A stretch of 64,000 bases of DNA from Streptomyces sp. NWU339 (GTDB lineage: Bacteria > Actinomycetota > Actinomycetes > Streptomycetales > Streptomycetaceae): NCBI RefSeq assembly GCF_003143855.1, contig NZ_QFRK01000017.1, positions 110,825 to 174,824 of the forward strand. The letters run 5' to 3'. Positions 54,548 through 63,453 of this stretch are shown here, one piece after another; position 1 is the stretch's first letter; each line of letters begins with the position of its first letter. The translations under genes were made by a program, and so were the position numbers. The notes under the pieces were generated by a model. It searched no databases. It saw only the letters and a program-made list of their open reading frames with translations, and had not been told where the DNA came from.

Positions 54548-55180
54548 TCAACCGTGCCAGGCCGGATGGCGGGGGTCGTCGGCGCGCACCAGGACGTCGG
54601 CGGTGCCGGCCGGGTCGGTCTCCTGCTCGTAGCGCTCGAAGGCGGGCAGGGTCCAGTACCCGGACTCGGGGGTGCGACGGCGCAGGGCGCCCGGGGAGAG
54701 CGAGACGTGGACGCTCAGGTCGAAGGGGAACCAGTGCCGCAGGAGGAGCGGGCCGTGCAGCAGCAGTACGCCGCCGGGCGGCAGCGGGACACGGGGGCTG
54801 CGGGTGGCGCGGTCGGTGACCGGGTCCCACAGGTCGGGCAGGACCCGTCCGCTCCCGTCCGGTTCGAGGGGTCCGAAGACCTCACGCCAGAGGGCGCCGG
54901 TGTCGTACCAGCCGTCGTAGTAGGACTCCGGGTCCTGACGGCCGTGCTCCAGCCGGACCGAGGCGGGACGCAGGAAACCGTCCGCGCTCACGACGAGGGA
55001 GGGGCGCCCGAGGACGCGCAGGGACGCGGCGACGCGTTCGGCGAGCTCTCCGGGGCGGCCGGCCGGGGCGCCGTCGAGGGCGACGCGCGGCCAGGGGCTG
55101 CCGTCGGCCGTCCGCAGCGTCGTCAGGCGCTCGGCGAGGAGGTCGCCGAGCCGGTCCCAGGTGATCGCTTCGAATCGCAC
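54548..55180 (-). CDS. Uridine kinase-like protein without a P-loop
   Basis: A 210-residue protein similar in layout to bacterial uridine kinases: VSADGFLRPASVRLEHGRQDPESYYDGWYD and DPVTDRATRSP resemble the substrate region and lid of that family (only general likeness is claimed). Where the ATP-binding P-loop should lie, VALDGAPAGRPGELAERV at about 33-50, there is no GK[ST]. It may therefore have lost kinase activity or use another nucleotide site. The GTG at 55180 is the only suitable start. Confidence 0.75.
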   Translation of the reverse strand: MRFEAITWDRLGDLLAERLTTLRTADGSPWPRVALDGAPAGRPGELAERVAASLRVLGRPSLVVSADGFLRPASVRLEHGRQDPESYYDGWYDTGALWREVFGPLEPDGSGRVLPDLWDPVTDRATRSPRVPLPPGGVLLLHGPLLLRHWFPFDLSVHVSLSPGALRRRTPESGYWTLPAFERYEQETDPAGTADVLVRADDPRHPAWHG

Positions 55181-55371
55181 ACGGCCATGATGCGCCGTCC
55201 GCCGGCGACGACACCCACCTGCCCCGGGTTCTCCGCCGGAGGCGCGCTGGACGTCCGCGTATGGTCCCGCGACGCTCGGCCATGGGCACCGGGCCCGTGT
55301 CCGGCTTCACTGGGGGCGACGGTGGGCGGCGGGAGAGGATCCCGGCCGCCGGACGGGCGGGAGTCGACGAC

Positions 55372-55869
55372 GTGATCGAGGGACCATCCTCCGGGCTGAC
55401 GGTGCTGACCGTGCTGACGGTGCTGGGGGCGCTCGGAACCGGGCTGGTGGCGGGGGTCTTCTGCGCCTTCTCGACGTTCGTGATGAGAGGGCTCGCGGCG
55501 TTGCCGCCCGCGCGGGGCGTGGCCGCGATGCAGTCGGTCAACGCGGCCGCGGTGCGGGCGCCCTTCATGCTGGTGTTCCTCGGCTCGGCGCTGCTGTGCG
55601 CGGCGATCGCCGTGGTGACCTCGGTGAGGTGGCCGGACGAGGGCGCGGTCGGGCTGCTGGTCGGCAGCGCGCTGTATCTGTTCGGCGGGTTCGGGATCAC
55701 CGTGGCCGCGAACGTGCCGCGCAACGACGTGCTGGCCGGGCTCGCCCCGGACACCGCCGAGGCCTCCGCGTACTGGACCGCCTATGTGCGCGAGTGGACG
55801 CTGTGGAACCACGTGCGCACGGCCGCCTCGGCGGGTGCCGCGCTGTCCTACGTGCTGGCCCTCACCTGA
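55372..55869 (+). CDS. DUF1772-like integral membrane protein
   Basis: A 165-residue protein with four membrane segments: TVLTVLTVLGALGTGLVAGV at the N-terminus, FMLVFLGSALLCAAIAVVT (about 62), VGLLVGSALYLFGGFGITV (about 92) and a C-terminal helix. The pattern FCAFSTFVMRGLAALPPARG and NVPRNDVLAGL with W-x-x-Y-x-R-x-W fits DUF1772, a family that includes anthrone oxygenase-like proteins. The GTG at 55372 follows GGGAG. Function in this context is unknown. Confidence 0.82.
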   Translation: MIEGPSSGLTVLTVLTVLGALGTGLVAGVFCAFSTFVMRGLAALPPARGVAAMQSVNAAAVRAPFMLVFLGSALLCAAIAVVTSVRWPDEGAVGLLVGSALYLFGGFGITVAANVPRNDVLAGLAPDTAEASAYWTAYVREWTLWNHVRTAASAGAALSYVLALT

Positions 55870-56036
55870 CGGAGGCGAAAAGCGCTGTCCGCAGGCCTGC
55901 GTGCGCGCAGGAGCAGTCGTATCGTGGCCAAGGAGCAGAGCGCCGGGGAGAGCGCACCCGAGGGGTGCCGCCCCACCGCCGAGGAGCGCCGCCCCACGAC
56001 GCCTGGCCCGTCACCGCGTACGCAAGGAAGACGGCC

Positions 56037-57533
56037 ATGGCCGATCCCAAGGGTTTCCTGACCACGCCGCGCCAGGACCGGCCGCGCCGGCCCGTCGAGG
56101 AGCGGGTCCGCGACTGGGACGAGGTGTACGTCCCCGGCGCGCTGCTGCCCATCGTCAGCAAGCAGGCCGACCGCTGCATGGACTGTGGTGTCCCCTTCTG
56201 TCACGAGGCGTGCCCGCTGGGCAATCTGATCCCCGAGTGGAACGACCTGGTCTCGCGCGAGGACTGGCGGGCCGCGGCGGAGCGGCTGCACGCCACGAAC
56301 AACTTCCCCGAGTTCACCGGCAGGCTCTGCCCGGCGCCCTGCGAGGCGGGATGCGTGCTGGCCATCAACCAGCCCGCCGTCACCATCAAGGACATCGAGT
56401 GCGCCATCGCCGACCGCGCCTGGGCGGAGGGCTTCGCCGCACCGGCCCCGCCGGACCGGCTCTCCGACCGGACGGTGGCGGTGATCGGCTCGGGTCCCAC
56501 CGGTCTGGCCGCGGCCCAGCAGCTGACCCGGGCCGGTCACACGGTCGCCGTGTACGAGCGGGACGACCGGATCGGCGGGCTGATGCGGTACGGCATCCCC
56601 GAGTTCAAGATGGAGAAGCGTCATCTGGAGCGGCGCATCGAGCAGATGCGGGCCGAGGGGACGAAGTTCCGTACGTCCACGACAGTCGGGCGCGATGTCG
56701 ACGCCGCCGAGCTGCGGGCGCGTTACGACGCCGTGGTGATCGCCACCGGGGCGACCGCGTGGCGTGAACTGGCCGTACCGGGACGGGAACTGACCGGTGT
56801 TCACCAGGCCATGGAGTACCTGCCGCTCGCCAACCGGGTCTGTGCGGGGGACCTGGAGACGTCCCCGCTGTCCGCCGCGGGCAGGGACGTCGTCATCGTC
56901 GGGGGCGGCGACACGGGCGCCGACTGTCTGGGCACGGCCGTGCGGGAGGGAGCGGCGTCCGTGACCCAGCTGGACATCTACGAGCGGCCGGGCACCGTCC
57001 GCGACGAGGACACCGAGCCCTGGCCGACGTACCCGAAGCTCTACCGGCTGTCCCCCGCGCACGAGGAGGCCCACGCCCTGCGGACGGCACCTGCAGCCGC
57101 CGAGAACTCCGACGTGCGGCTGTTCGCGGCGTCCACGCTGCGCCTCACCGGCGACGCGGAGGGGCGGGTCCGGGCGGTGCACCTGGTCGAGGTGGACGCG
57201 GAGCGCCGCCCCGTACCGGGCACCGAACGCGTCCTCCCAGCCGACCTCGTCCTCCTCGCGCTCGGCTTCTCCGGACCGGACCGGTCGGACGGGCTGGTCA
57301 GCGGGCTCGGTCTGGAGCTGGAGCCGCGCGGCACGATCGCGCGCGACGCCGGCTTCGCCACGAACGTGCCGGGCGTGTTCGCGGCGGGGGACGCTGCCCG
57401 TGGGCAGTCGCTGATCGTGTGGGCGATCGCCGAGGGCCGGGCGGTGGCGGCGGCCGTCGACCGTCACCTGACCGACGGCACCACCCGTCTCCCGGCTCCC
57501 ATCGGCCCGTACGACCGCCCGATGAGGGCATGA
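56037..57533 (+). CDS. gltD: Glutamate synthase small subunit (GltD-like), orphan
   Basis: A 498-residue FAD- and NADPH-dependent oxidoreductase that in the full enzyme passes electrons to GltB for glutamate formation from glutamine and 2-oxoglutarate. The N-terminal cysteine clusters CMDCGVPFCHEACPLGN and CPAPCEAGC hold [4Fe-4S] centres; GSGPTGLAAAQQL binds FAD and GGGDTGADCLGTA binds NADPH; GVFAAGDAARGQSLIVWA is the C-terminal FAD motif. The ATG at 56037 follows AAGGAAG. No gltB is next to it, so it may serve another oxidoreductase or a distant GltB. Confidence 0.92.
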   Translation: MADPKGFLTTPRQDRPRRPVEERVRDWDEVYVPGALLPIVSKQADRCMDCGVPFCHEACPLGNLIPEWNDLVSREDWRAAAERLHATNNFPEFTGRLCPAPCEAGCVLAINQPAVTIKDIECAIADRAWAEGFAAPAPPDRLSDRTVAVIGSGPTGLAAAQQLTRAGHTVAVYERDDRIGGLMRYGIPEFKMEKRHLERRIEQMRAEGTKFRTSTTVGRDVDAAELRARYDAVVIATGATAWRELAVPGRELTGVHQAMEYLPLANRVCAGDLETSPLSAAGRDVVIVGGGDTGADCLGTAVREGAASVTQLDIYERPGTVRDEDTEPWPTYPKLYRLSPAHEEAHALRTAPAAAENSDVRLFAASTLRLTGDAEGRVRAVHLVEVDAERRPVPGTERVLPADLVLLALGFSGPDRSDGLVSGLGLELEPRGTIARDAGFATNVPGVFAAGDAARGQSLIVWAIAEGRAVAAAVDRHLTDGTTRLPAPIGPYDRPMRA

Positions 57534-57632
57534 CGCGCCGACGGGAGCCGCCCCGGACGACCGACGACCGACGACCCGCGAGACCCGCGCGAGCTGCGCC
57601 CCACGGGCCCCACGGGCCCCGCGGCCCCCGGC

Positions 57633-58439
57633 CTACGCCTTGCGCCCCACCGCCCCGTACCCCGGGATCACCCCGTCGTCCTGGCCGGGCACGGGCTCGC
57701 CCAGCTCGGGGTGCCACAGGTGGGGCACCTGGACGCCGGGTTCGACCAGTTCGAGGCCGTCGAAGAAGCGGGTGAACTCCTCGCGGGAGCGCAGGGCCAG
57801 GGTGACGCCCGCGGCCTTGAGCTTCTCGGTGGCCGCCTTCGACTCCTCGGGGGTGAAGTCCGAGGTCGCGTGGGAGATCACCAGGTGGCTGCCGGAGGGC
57901 AGGTCGGCCAGGAGCCGGCCGACCAGCTCGTGGGCGCCGTCCTCGTCGGAGACGAAGTGCAGCAGCGCGATGAGGGAGAGCGCGACCGGCTGGTCGAAGT
58001 CGAGGATCTTCCGCGCACCCTCCAGGATGGATTCCGGCTCGCGCACGTCGGCCTGGATGTACTCGGTCACCCCCTCGTCGGTGCCGCGCAGCAGCGCCCC
58101 TGCGTGGGCCAGCACGATCGGGTCGTTGTCGCAGTAGACGACGCGCGCGTCGGGTGCGATCTCCTGGGCGACCTGGTGGAGGTTGGGCTCGGTGGGGATG
58201 CCGGTGCCGATGTCGAGGAACTGGCGTATGCCCTGGCCGGCCAGCCAGCGCGTGGCGCGCTGCATGAAGGCGCGGTTCACCCGGGCCATCACCGGCACTC
58301 TCGGGTCGAGGGCGAGCATCTGCCGGCCCATGGCCTCGTCGACCGGGTAGTTGTCCTTCCCGCCGAGGTACCAGTCGTACATCCGCGCGGTGTGCGGCTT
58401 GCTCGTGTCGATCTCGACGGGGGGCTGCTGCCCGGTCAT
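57633..58439 (-). CDS. SAM-dependent methyltransferase family protein (DUF574 type)
   Basis: A 268-residue protein of a family greatly expanded in Streptomyces and annotated as SAM-dependent methyltransferase. The N-terminal signature IDTSKPHTARMYDWYLGGKD is typical, the SAM site is QFLDIGTGIPTEPNLHQV (about 72), and VVYCDNDPIVLAHAGALL follows. The ATG at 58439 follows CGGAG with six bases spacing. Substrates of this family are unknown. It converges on gltD, with GC-rich short repeats between them. Confidence 0.92.
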   Translation of the reverse strand: MTGQQPPVEIDTSKPHTARMYDWYLGGKDNYPVDEAMGRQMLALDPRVPVMARVNRAFMQRATRWLAGQGIRQFLDIGTGIPTEPNLHQVAQEIAPDARVVYCDNDPIVLAHAGALLRGTDEGVTEYIQADVREPESILEGARKILDFDQPVALSLIALLHFVSDEDGAHELVGRLLADLPSGSHLVISHATSDFTPEESKAATEKLKAAGVTLALRSREEFTRFFDGLELVEPGVQVPHLWHPELGEPVPGQDDGVIPGYGAVGRKA

Positions 58440-58558
58440 GACGAACTCCGTAAGTGTCTGCAACCGTTAGTGATCAATTTCAGGGCCGAACCAGGGTGCG
58501 GGGGGACAAGCAACATCGGCTGTGCGCCGGGAGGCAACAGTAGAACGGTCAACAAGCG

Positions 58559-58870
58559 TCAGGACAGCAGGAAATCCGCCTCTCCCGCCTTCGCTCCCTC
58601 GATGAAGGCCGTCATCTCGGCCGAGGTGTAGATGAGCGCCGGTCCGTCCGGGTCGGTGGACTGCCGTACCGCGATCCGGCCGTCGTCGAGCTTCATCGCC
58701 TCCAGGCAGTTGCCGCCGTTGCCGCCGCTCCACGGCTTGTGCCAGCCCTCGCTGCCCAGCTCCCGCGCGGGCATGCCGTTGTAGATCCGCTCGGTGCGGA
58801 CCCGCTGCCGGGGCAGCGGGAGGGAGGAGCCCAGTGCCATGGACAGGGACAGGGACGTGAGGTGGTTCAT
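58559..58870 (-). CDS. DUF397 protein
   Basis: A 103-residue DUF397 protein; the family core lies in the C-terminal part (WHKPWSGGNGGNCLEAMKLD, IAVRQSTDPDGPALIYTSAE). Its ATG directly follows the stop codon of the XRE gene (TGAATG), so the two are cotranscribed and coupled. In Streptomyces, pairs of XRE protein and DUF397 protein, such as Scr1/Scr2, behave like a toxin-antitoxin-type or regulatory pair. The first 35 residues are not typical of the family; an internal start at the ATG near 58775 is possible. Confidence 0.9.
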   Translation of the reverse strand: MNHLTSLSLSMALGSSLPLPRQRVRTERIYNGMPARELGSEGWHKPWSGGNGGNCLEAMKLDDGRIAVRQSTDPDGPALIYTSAEMTAFIEGAKAGEADFLLS

Positions 58871-59731
58871 TCACAGCTCCTTGCGGAGATCCCTGAGGAT
58901 CACCTTCGTGCGATGTGCTGAGGCGGCCTGCGCCGCCATGCGGTCCATGACCTCGAGGTGGGTCGCCACCTCGGTACGCGCGTCCAGGTAGACGGCGCCG
59001 GTCAGGTACTCGCTGTAGACCATGTCCGGCAGTTCCGGCACGCCGAACCGGAACAGCACGAACGGCCCGTACGTGCCGGGGTGCGGGCCGCCGGCGAACG
59101 GGGCGACCTGCAGCGTCACGTTGGACATCTTCGTGGCGTCGAGAAGTCTGTCGACCTGGGCACGCATCACCTCCGGGCCGCCGACCGGGCGGCGCAACGC
59201 CGTCTCGTCCATGACGACCCACAGCCGGGGCGCGTCGTCACGGGTGAGCAGTTCCTGCCGTCGCATGCGCAGGGCCACGTGGCCCTCGATGTCCTCGGGA
59301 CTGGTCTGCCCGATGGCACCCGAGCGCAGCACGGCACGCGCGTAGTCCTCGGTCTGGAGCAGTCCGGGGACGAAGTGGGGCTCGTAGCTGCGGATGAGGG
59401 TGGCCGCGCCCTCCAGGCTGACGTACATCGAGAACCAGCCGGGCAGGATCTCGTGGAAGCGCTGCCACCAGCCGGGCCGGTTGGCGTCCTCGGCCAGTCG
59501 CACGAAGGCGTCGGTCTCCTCCTCGGAGACGCCGTACGCCTTCAGCAGCAGCTGGAGGTACGGGATCTTGAGCGCGACCTCGGCCGTCTCCATGCGGCGG
59601 ATCGTGGCGGGGGCGACGTGCAGGACGCGGGCGGCCTCCTCGCGCTTGAGGCCGGCGCTTTCCCGCAGATCCAGCAGCCGCCGGCCGAGGACGACCTGAC
59701 CGACCGTCGGCGCGGACCGCGGTTCACTCAC
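58871..59731 (-). CDS. XRE family regulator with DUF5753-type C-terminal domain (Scr1-like)
   Basis: A 286-residue DNA-binding protein. The helix-turn-helix occupies about residues 10-70 (LGRRLLDLRESAGLKREEAA, HVAPATIRRMETAEV); the C-terminal domain (FVPGLLQTEDYARAVLRS, SNVTLQVAPFAGGPHPGTYG, LPDMVYSEYLTGAVYL) is the usual partner in Streptomyces XRE/DUF397 pairs. The GTG at 59731 follows GGAGG with six bases spacing; the open frame extends further but without similarity. It is divergent from an anti-sigma-type ATPase gene. Confidence 0.93.
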   Translation of the reverse strand: MSEPRSAPTVGQVVLGRRLLDLRESAGLKREEAARVLHVAPATIRRMETAEVALKIPYLQLLLKAYGVSEEETDAFVRLAEDANRPGWWQRFHEILPGWFSMYVSLEGAATLIRSYEPHFVPGLLQTEDYARAVLRSGAIGQTSPEDIEGHVALRMRRQELLTRDDAPRLWVVMDETALRRPVGGPEVMRAQVDRLLDATKMSNVTLQVAPFAGGPHPGTYGPFVLFRFGVPELPDMVYSEYLTGAVYLDARTEVATHLEVMDRMAAQAASAHRTKVILRDLRKEL

Positions 59732-59919
59732 GCTCCACCTCCACGAAAAGGATTCCTGACAGCCCGGCGGCGCCAATCCGAGAGCTCCTCGAAGATCCGC
59801 CCATCCATGGGAACGTTTCCTCGACAGCCTCAACTGGCGCCGCGCGGGGTGCTGTTGCGAGCAGTGTGCCATGGCCGTCCAGACCGTCACACAGCACTCT
59901 GGATTTTTCAGAGTGATGC

Positions 59920-59948
59920 TTGCCAAGTGTGCACGGCGGGGCGATAGT
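59920..59948 (+). promoter_or_regulatory. Candidate promoter of the HATPase gene
   Basis: TTGCCA at 59920-59925 and GATAGT at 59943-59948 are 17 bases apart. The GTG at 59956 begins eight bases after the -10 box, as expected for a leaderless transcript. Confidence 0.55.
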
Positions 59949-59955
59949 GGCAAGC

Positions 59956-60696
59956 GTGATTCCGCCCGCGCCCTTAGAAACAGACGCCGCTGCGAGCCCT
60001 TCCGGCCCCGGTCCCGCCCCGGGAGCCGCCGACGCCGCGGGGGCTGCCGCCCAGCGCCGGTTCCGTTTCGAACTGGCCGCCCATCCGGGTTCTCCCGCGC
60101 AGGCCAGGCGCCTGACGAGGGCCCGGCTGACCGGCTGGTCGGTCGGCGCGGACACCTGCGACACGGCGGCCCTGGTCGTCTCCGAGCTCGTCACCAACGC
60201 CATCGTGCACACGGCCGGCAGCCACATAGTCTGCGAGCTGCACGACGGCGACGACCTGGTGCGCATAGCCGTGCAGGACGAGGGCTGCGGTCCCGACCAG
60301 CCCCGGGCGAACACCCGGCGGCAGCCGGAGGACGAGCACGGCAGGGGCCTGCTCCTCGTCGACGCCATGTCCCACGCCTGGGGCGTCCGTGAACACGGTC
60401 CCGGTCTGCTGGTCTGGGCCGACCTGCCCCGCAAGGCGGACAGGGCGCGCCCTCCCGACGAACCGCACGACGACCTCGGCTGGGGCGAGCGGCCCAAGCC
60501 GGACCCCGCCGACGGTTCGGACGGCGGCCCGGACGGCCCGGACGTCGAGGAGTCCCACGAGGAGTCCCAGCAGCGGCACCACACCGCGGCGGCCCCGAGG
60601 CCCGCGGCATCCACGATGCCGGCGGCAGCCCCGCACGCACATCAGCGCGAGTACGTCCCCGCGCCCCGGCCCGGCCTTGACGGAGGACGGATGTGA
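59956..60696 (+). CDS. Histidine-kinase-like ATPase (RsbW/anti-sigma type)
   Basis: A 246-residue protein with a GHKL ATPase domain at about 30-155: N box VVSELVTNAIVHTAGSH, G1 box VQDEGCGPDQP and G2 box EHGRGLLLVDAMSHAWGV. Streptomyces has many such RsbW-like proteins, often placed beside XRE/DUF397 pairs. The C-terminal 90 residues are acidic, Pro- and His-rich and probably disordered. Promoter placement favours a leaderless GTG at 59956; GTG at 59947 is an alternative. It overlaps the next gene by four bases. Confidence 0.88.
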   Translation: MIPPAPLETDAAASPSGPGPAPGAADAAGAAAQRRFRFELAAHPGSPAQARRLTRARLTGWSVGADTCDTAALVVSELVTNAIVHTAGSHIVCELHDGDDLVRIAVQDEGCGPDQPRANTRRQPEDEHGRGLLLVDAMSHAWGVREHGPGLLVWADLPRKADRARPPDEPHDDLGWGERPKPDPADGSDGGPDGPDVEESHEESQQRHHTAAAPRPAASTMPAAAPHAHQREYVPAPRPGLDGGRM

Positions 60697-61121
60697 CGGG
60701 TGCTCGCACCATGGGCCTGGACACGCTGGTCCGCCTCCAGCGCGGACGGCACGCCCCGGCCGTACCGCCCCGGCGGCTGCCCGTCCCCGACGGGATGACG
60801 GCGCCGATGGGCTGCGACGCGGTGGCGGTACCGGCCCGCTTCGGACCACTGGTCATGCCCCGGCTGCCCCGGGTGGGGTGCGTCTACGCCGACGAGGCGC
60901 ACTGGTGGTGGCTGGTTCCGTCCGATTCCGACTACGCCCTGGAGTGGCCCGCCCCCTCGCGCTACGACACCGGCGCCCTCGTGCCGGACGCCCCGCACCT
61001 CCCCGACCTGATCCACCGCCCCGACTGCACGCTCCCGTACACCCCGCCGATACCGCTCTACCTCGCGGTGTGCCGCCTGACGGACACCACCCCGAGCTGG
61101 TCCCGCCCGATCACGGCCTAG
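60693..61121 (+). CDS. Hypothetical protein
   Basis: A 142-residue protein I cannot assign. It is Pro-rich and has a central aromatic stretch, CVYADEAHWWWLVPSDSDYA, followed by YDTGALVPDAPHLPDLIHRP. The GTG start overlaps the stop of the HATPase gene by four bases, so the two are probably translated together and may work together. A second start, ATG at 60711, is possible. Its last 11 bases overlap the end of a convergent small gene. Confidence 0.7.
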   Translation: MTGARTMGLDTLVRLQRGRHAPAVPPRRLPVPDGMTAPMGCDAVAVPARFGPLVMPRLPRVGCVYADEAHWWWLVPSDSDYALEWPAPSRYDTGALVPDAPHLPDLIHRPDCTLPYTPPIPLYLAVCRLTDTTPSWSRPITA

Positions 61122-61317
61122 GCACCGGGCCCCACGCGGCCGCGTGGGCGCCGCCGTCGCCGCCGCGGACGATCACCAGGAACATGTCGGTCGCGAGGTC
61201 CATGACGACCTCGGCGGGCAGGCCCTCCAGACGCCGCGCCCGCGCGAACTCCTCCGCCGGCCAGGACCCCCGCGGCCCGCCCGCGGGAAAGCGTTCCAGC
61301 ACCGTTCTCCCGTTCAC
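61111..61317 (-). CDS. Small hypothetical protein
   Basis: A 68-residue protein without a recognised family. It is chosen because a GTG at 61317 has a strong GGGAGG site six bases upstream. A hydrophobic stretch VVMDLATDMFLVIVRGGDGG lies in the C-terminal half, too short for a sure membrane helix. It follows the FUSC-type gene by 129 bases on the same strand, and its end overlaps the convergent hypothetical gene by 11 bases. Confidence 0.6.
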   Translation of the reverse strand: MNGRTVLERFPAGGPRGSWPAEEFARARRLEGLPAEVVMDLATDMFLVIVRGGDGGAHAAAWGPVPRP

Positions 61318-61446
61318 CTGCTGCCTCCCGTTCGGCGTCGCACTCGTAGAGTCAAACGCCGACCACGGGGGGAACGCCTCGCCCTGTGACGCCACTGAGA
61401 CCTACGCGTCACCCGTTCACCGTCAGAAGCGGGCCATCTCTCCGTC

Positions 61447-63453
61447 CTACTCGTCGTACTCGTCGTGACAGCGGACGCGCTCGCTGCCCGCCGGGGCGCC
61501 GAAAGCCGACGCCCGCCCACCGGGCTCCTCCCACTCCTCCTGCCGGCCGAGTGCCGTGAGATCCAGCAGGGTGGTGGTCGAGCCGAGCCCGTCGAGGCCG
61601 CGCCCGGCGCCGGGCAGCTCCGGCAGCCGGACCCCGACGCGCTCGCGGCGCCGGTCGAGGGCGTCCCGGAGTTCGGCGAGCTGCTCGGCGTGACGGGCGT
61701 CGAGCCGTCCCGTGTCGTCGAGGTGGACGGCGCAGGCGGTGGTGGTGTCGACGAGCTGTTCGAGGAGGGCGGCGAACTCGTCCGCGCCGTCGGCGTGCCG
61801 GGCGAGCGCGGGCAGCTCCGCGGAGGCGAGCGCGATGGCGCCGCGGGCCTCGGCGAGGGCGCGGTAGGCCTCACGGCGCAGGACCCAGCGGGCCGCGCGG
61901 TCGCCGGACCCGTCCAGCACATGGGCGAGGTACGCGTGCGCGGCCTCCCCCGCTTCCGTGAGCCGGACCCGGATGGCGCCGCCGCGCCGCACGGGCATCG
62001 GCAGGTGTCCGACGACGAGCACGATGACGCAGGCCAGCAGCGTCTCGCCGATCCGTGCCACGGAGGCCTGCGGTTCACCGCCCACCATCACCAGGGCGAG
62101 CACGAGCACGGTGATGACGGTGGTCTGCGCGGCGAAGTGCCGGGCGGCGACCGGGATGAGCGCCCCGCTGACCGCCACCAGCGCGACGAGCCCTTCCGGC
62201 CGGGGCAGCACGGCGGCGGCCCCGGCGAACAGGAGCGCCCCGAGCACGGTTCCGGCAGCCCGGTTCAGCACCCGCGAGGCGAGCGGTCCGAGGTCGGGCT
62301 TGACGAGGAAGACGGCGGTGACGGGCAGCCAGTACCAGTACTCGTGCTGCCCGTACCAGCGGGCGTGGTACAGGGCCTGGGCGACGGCGACGCTCACGCC
62401 GAAGCAGAGGGCGACCCGCAGGCCGTACTCCTGTCCCCGGGTGCCGAGGAGGGTGCGGGTGAGAGCGGCGCGGGACCGGCGGCGCGTGTGCAGGTCGCCG
62501 CCGTCGGCCCGGTCGAAGGCCACGGCGGCGCGCAGGAGGGCGTCGTCGAGGGCGCGCAGCGCGGGGACGGACCGGGAGGGTGCGGGCAGCGGCCCGCCGG
62601 GGACGCCGCCGCGTACGGCGGCGGCGAGCCGCCGGGGCCCTTCGGACGCGCGAGCCGGTACGGCCTCCCCCGCCCAGGCCAGCGCGGTCGCGGCCTCCGC
62701 CAGCGGCAGCGCGGCGGCGTACTGCGCGTGCAGTCGCCGTTCGGCCGCGGAACCGGCGTACCGCCGCAGCCGGGGTCCGGCGAGCGCGTCCTGCGCGTGG
62801 TCGAGGGCGGCGGTGAGTGCGGCGCGCCGCGCGGTGGCGGTGGGTGAGCCGGCGGCGTCGAGCAGCGCGGCGACGGCCTCGTACACGCCGGCCACGGCAT
62901 GCCGCTCGCCGTCGAACCGGAAGTCTCCCGCGAGGGACCCCGGAGCGGGCAGCGCCAGCCGCAGCAGGAGCAGCCACGCGGCTCCGGCGAGGAAGGCGAG
63001 CGCCCGCTGCCCTCCGGGTTCGGGCAGGGGCATTCCGGCGCCGACGGCGGCCCCGACGAGCAACTGGATCCCGGCGGCGGAGCCGGTGGGACCCAGCGCG
63101 CTGACCGCGCCGGCGACCAGCCCGCACCCTGTCAGGGTCAGGGTCAGCGGCACGGCCGGGAGGTGGCCCCCCGCGTACGTCCCGACGAGGAGTCCGGCCG
63201 CCCCGGCGAGCGCGGGCACTCCGATCCGGCTGACGGAGGCGCGTCGGCTGCCCGGCAGGTCGTTGATCCCGGCGAACATGGCGCCGATGGCGGCGACGAC
63301 GCCGAGGGCGGGACGCCCGGCGAGGACGGCGGCGACCAGCAGGGGCCCGCCGCCCAGCACTCCCCGCGTGACCGCGCTCCACGGGACCGGTCCGCGCTGG
63401 GCCCGCAGGGCGTGGGCGAGCCAGAGGGGTACGGCGGGCGTGGTGCGGGACAC
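61447..63453 (-). CDS. FUSC family (aromatic acid exporter-like) membrane protein
   Basis: A 668-residue membrane protein with two groups of hydrophobic segments, at about 30-165 and 345-490, each followed by a long cytoplasmic helical region. This is the FUSC/AaeB-like arrangement. The segment YWYWLPVTAVFLVKPDLGPL is the characteristic re-entrant motif of the second group, and LNRAAGTVLGALLFAGAAA follows. The GTG at 63453 has GGAG four bases upstream. Such proteins export aromatic or other small acids; the substrate is unknown. Confidence 0.88.
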   Translation of the reverse strand: MSRTTPAVPLWLAHALRAQRGPVPWSAVTRGVLGGGPLLVAAVLAGRPALGVVAAIGAMFAGINDLPGSRRASVSRIGVPALAGAAGLLVGTYAGGHLPAVPLTLTLTGCGLVAGAVSALGPTGSAAGIQLLVGAAVGAGMPLPEPGGQRALAFLAGAAWLLLLRLALPAPGSLAGDFRFDGERHAVAGVYEAVAALLDAAGSPTATARRAALTAALDHAQDALAGPRLRRYAGSAAERRLHAQYAAALPLAEAATALAWAGEAVPARASEGPRRLAAAVRGGVPGGPLPAPSRSVPALRALDDALLRAAVAFDRADGGDLHTRRRSRAALTRTLLGTRGQEYGLRVALCFGVSVAVAQALYHARWYGQHEYWYWLPVTAVFLVKPDLGPLASRVLNRAAGTVLGALLFAGAAAVLPRPEGLVALVAVSGALIPVAARHFAAQTTVITVLVLALVMVGGEPQASVARIGETLLACVIVLVVGHLPMPVRRGGAIRVRLTEAGEAAHAYLAHVLDGSGDRAARWVLRREAYRALAEARGAIALASAELPALARHADGADEFAALLEQLVDTTTACAVHLDDTGRLDARHAEQLAELRDALDRRRERVGVRLPELPGAGRGLDGLGSTTTLLDLTALGRQEEWEEPGGRASAFGAPAGSERVRCHDEYDE

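Noticed and set aside
57534..57632. Possible hairpin or short repeats between gltD and the methyltransferase
   Set aside because: Only period-7 ACCGACG-like units and C/G runs; no clean stem, so not called as a terminator.
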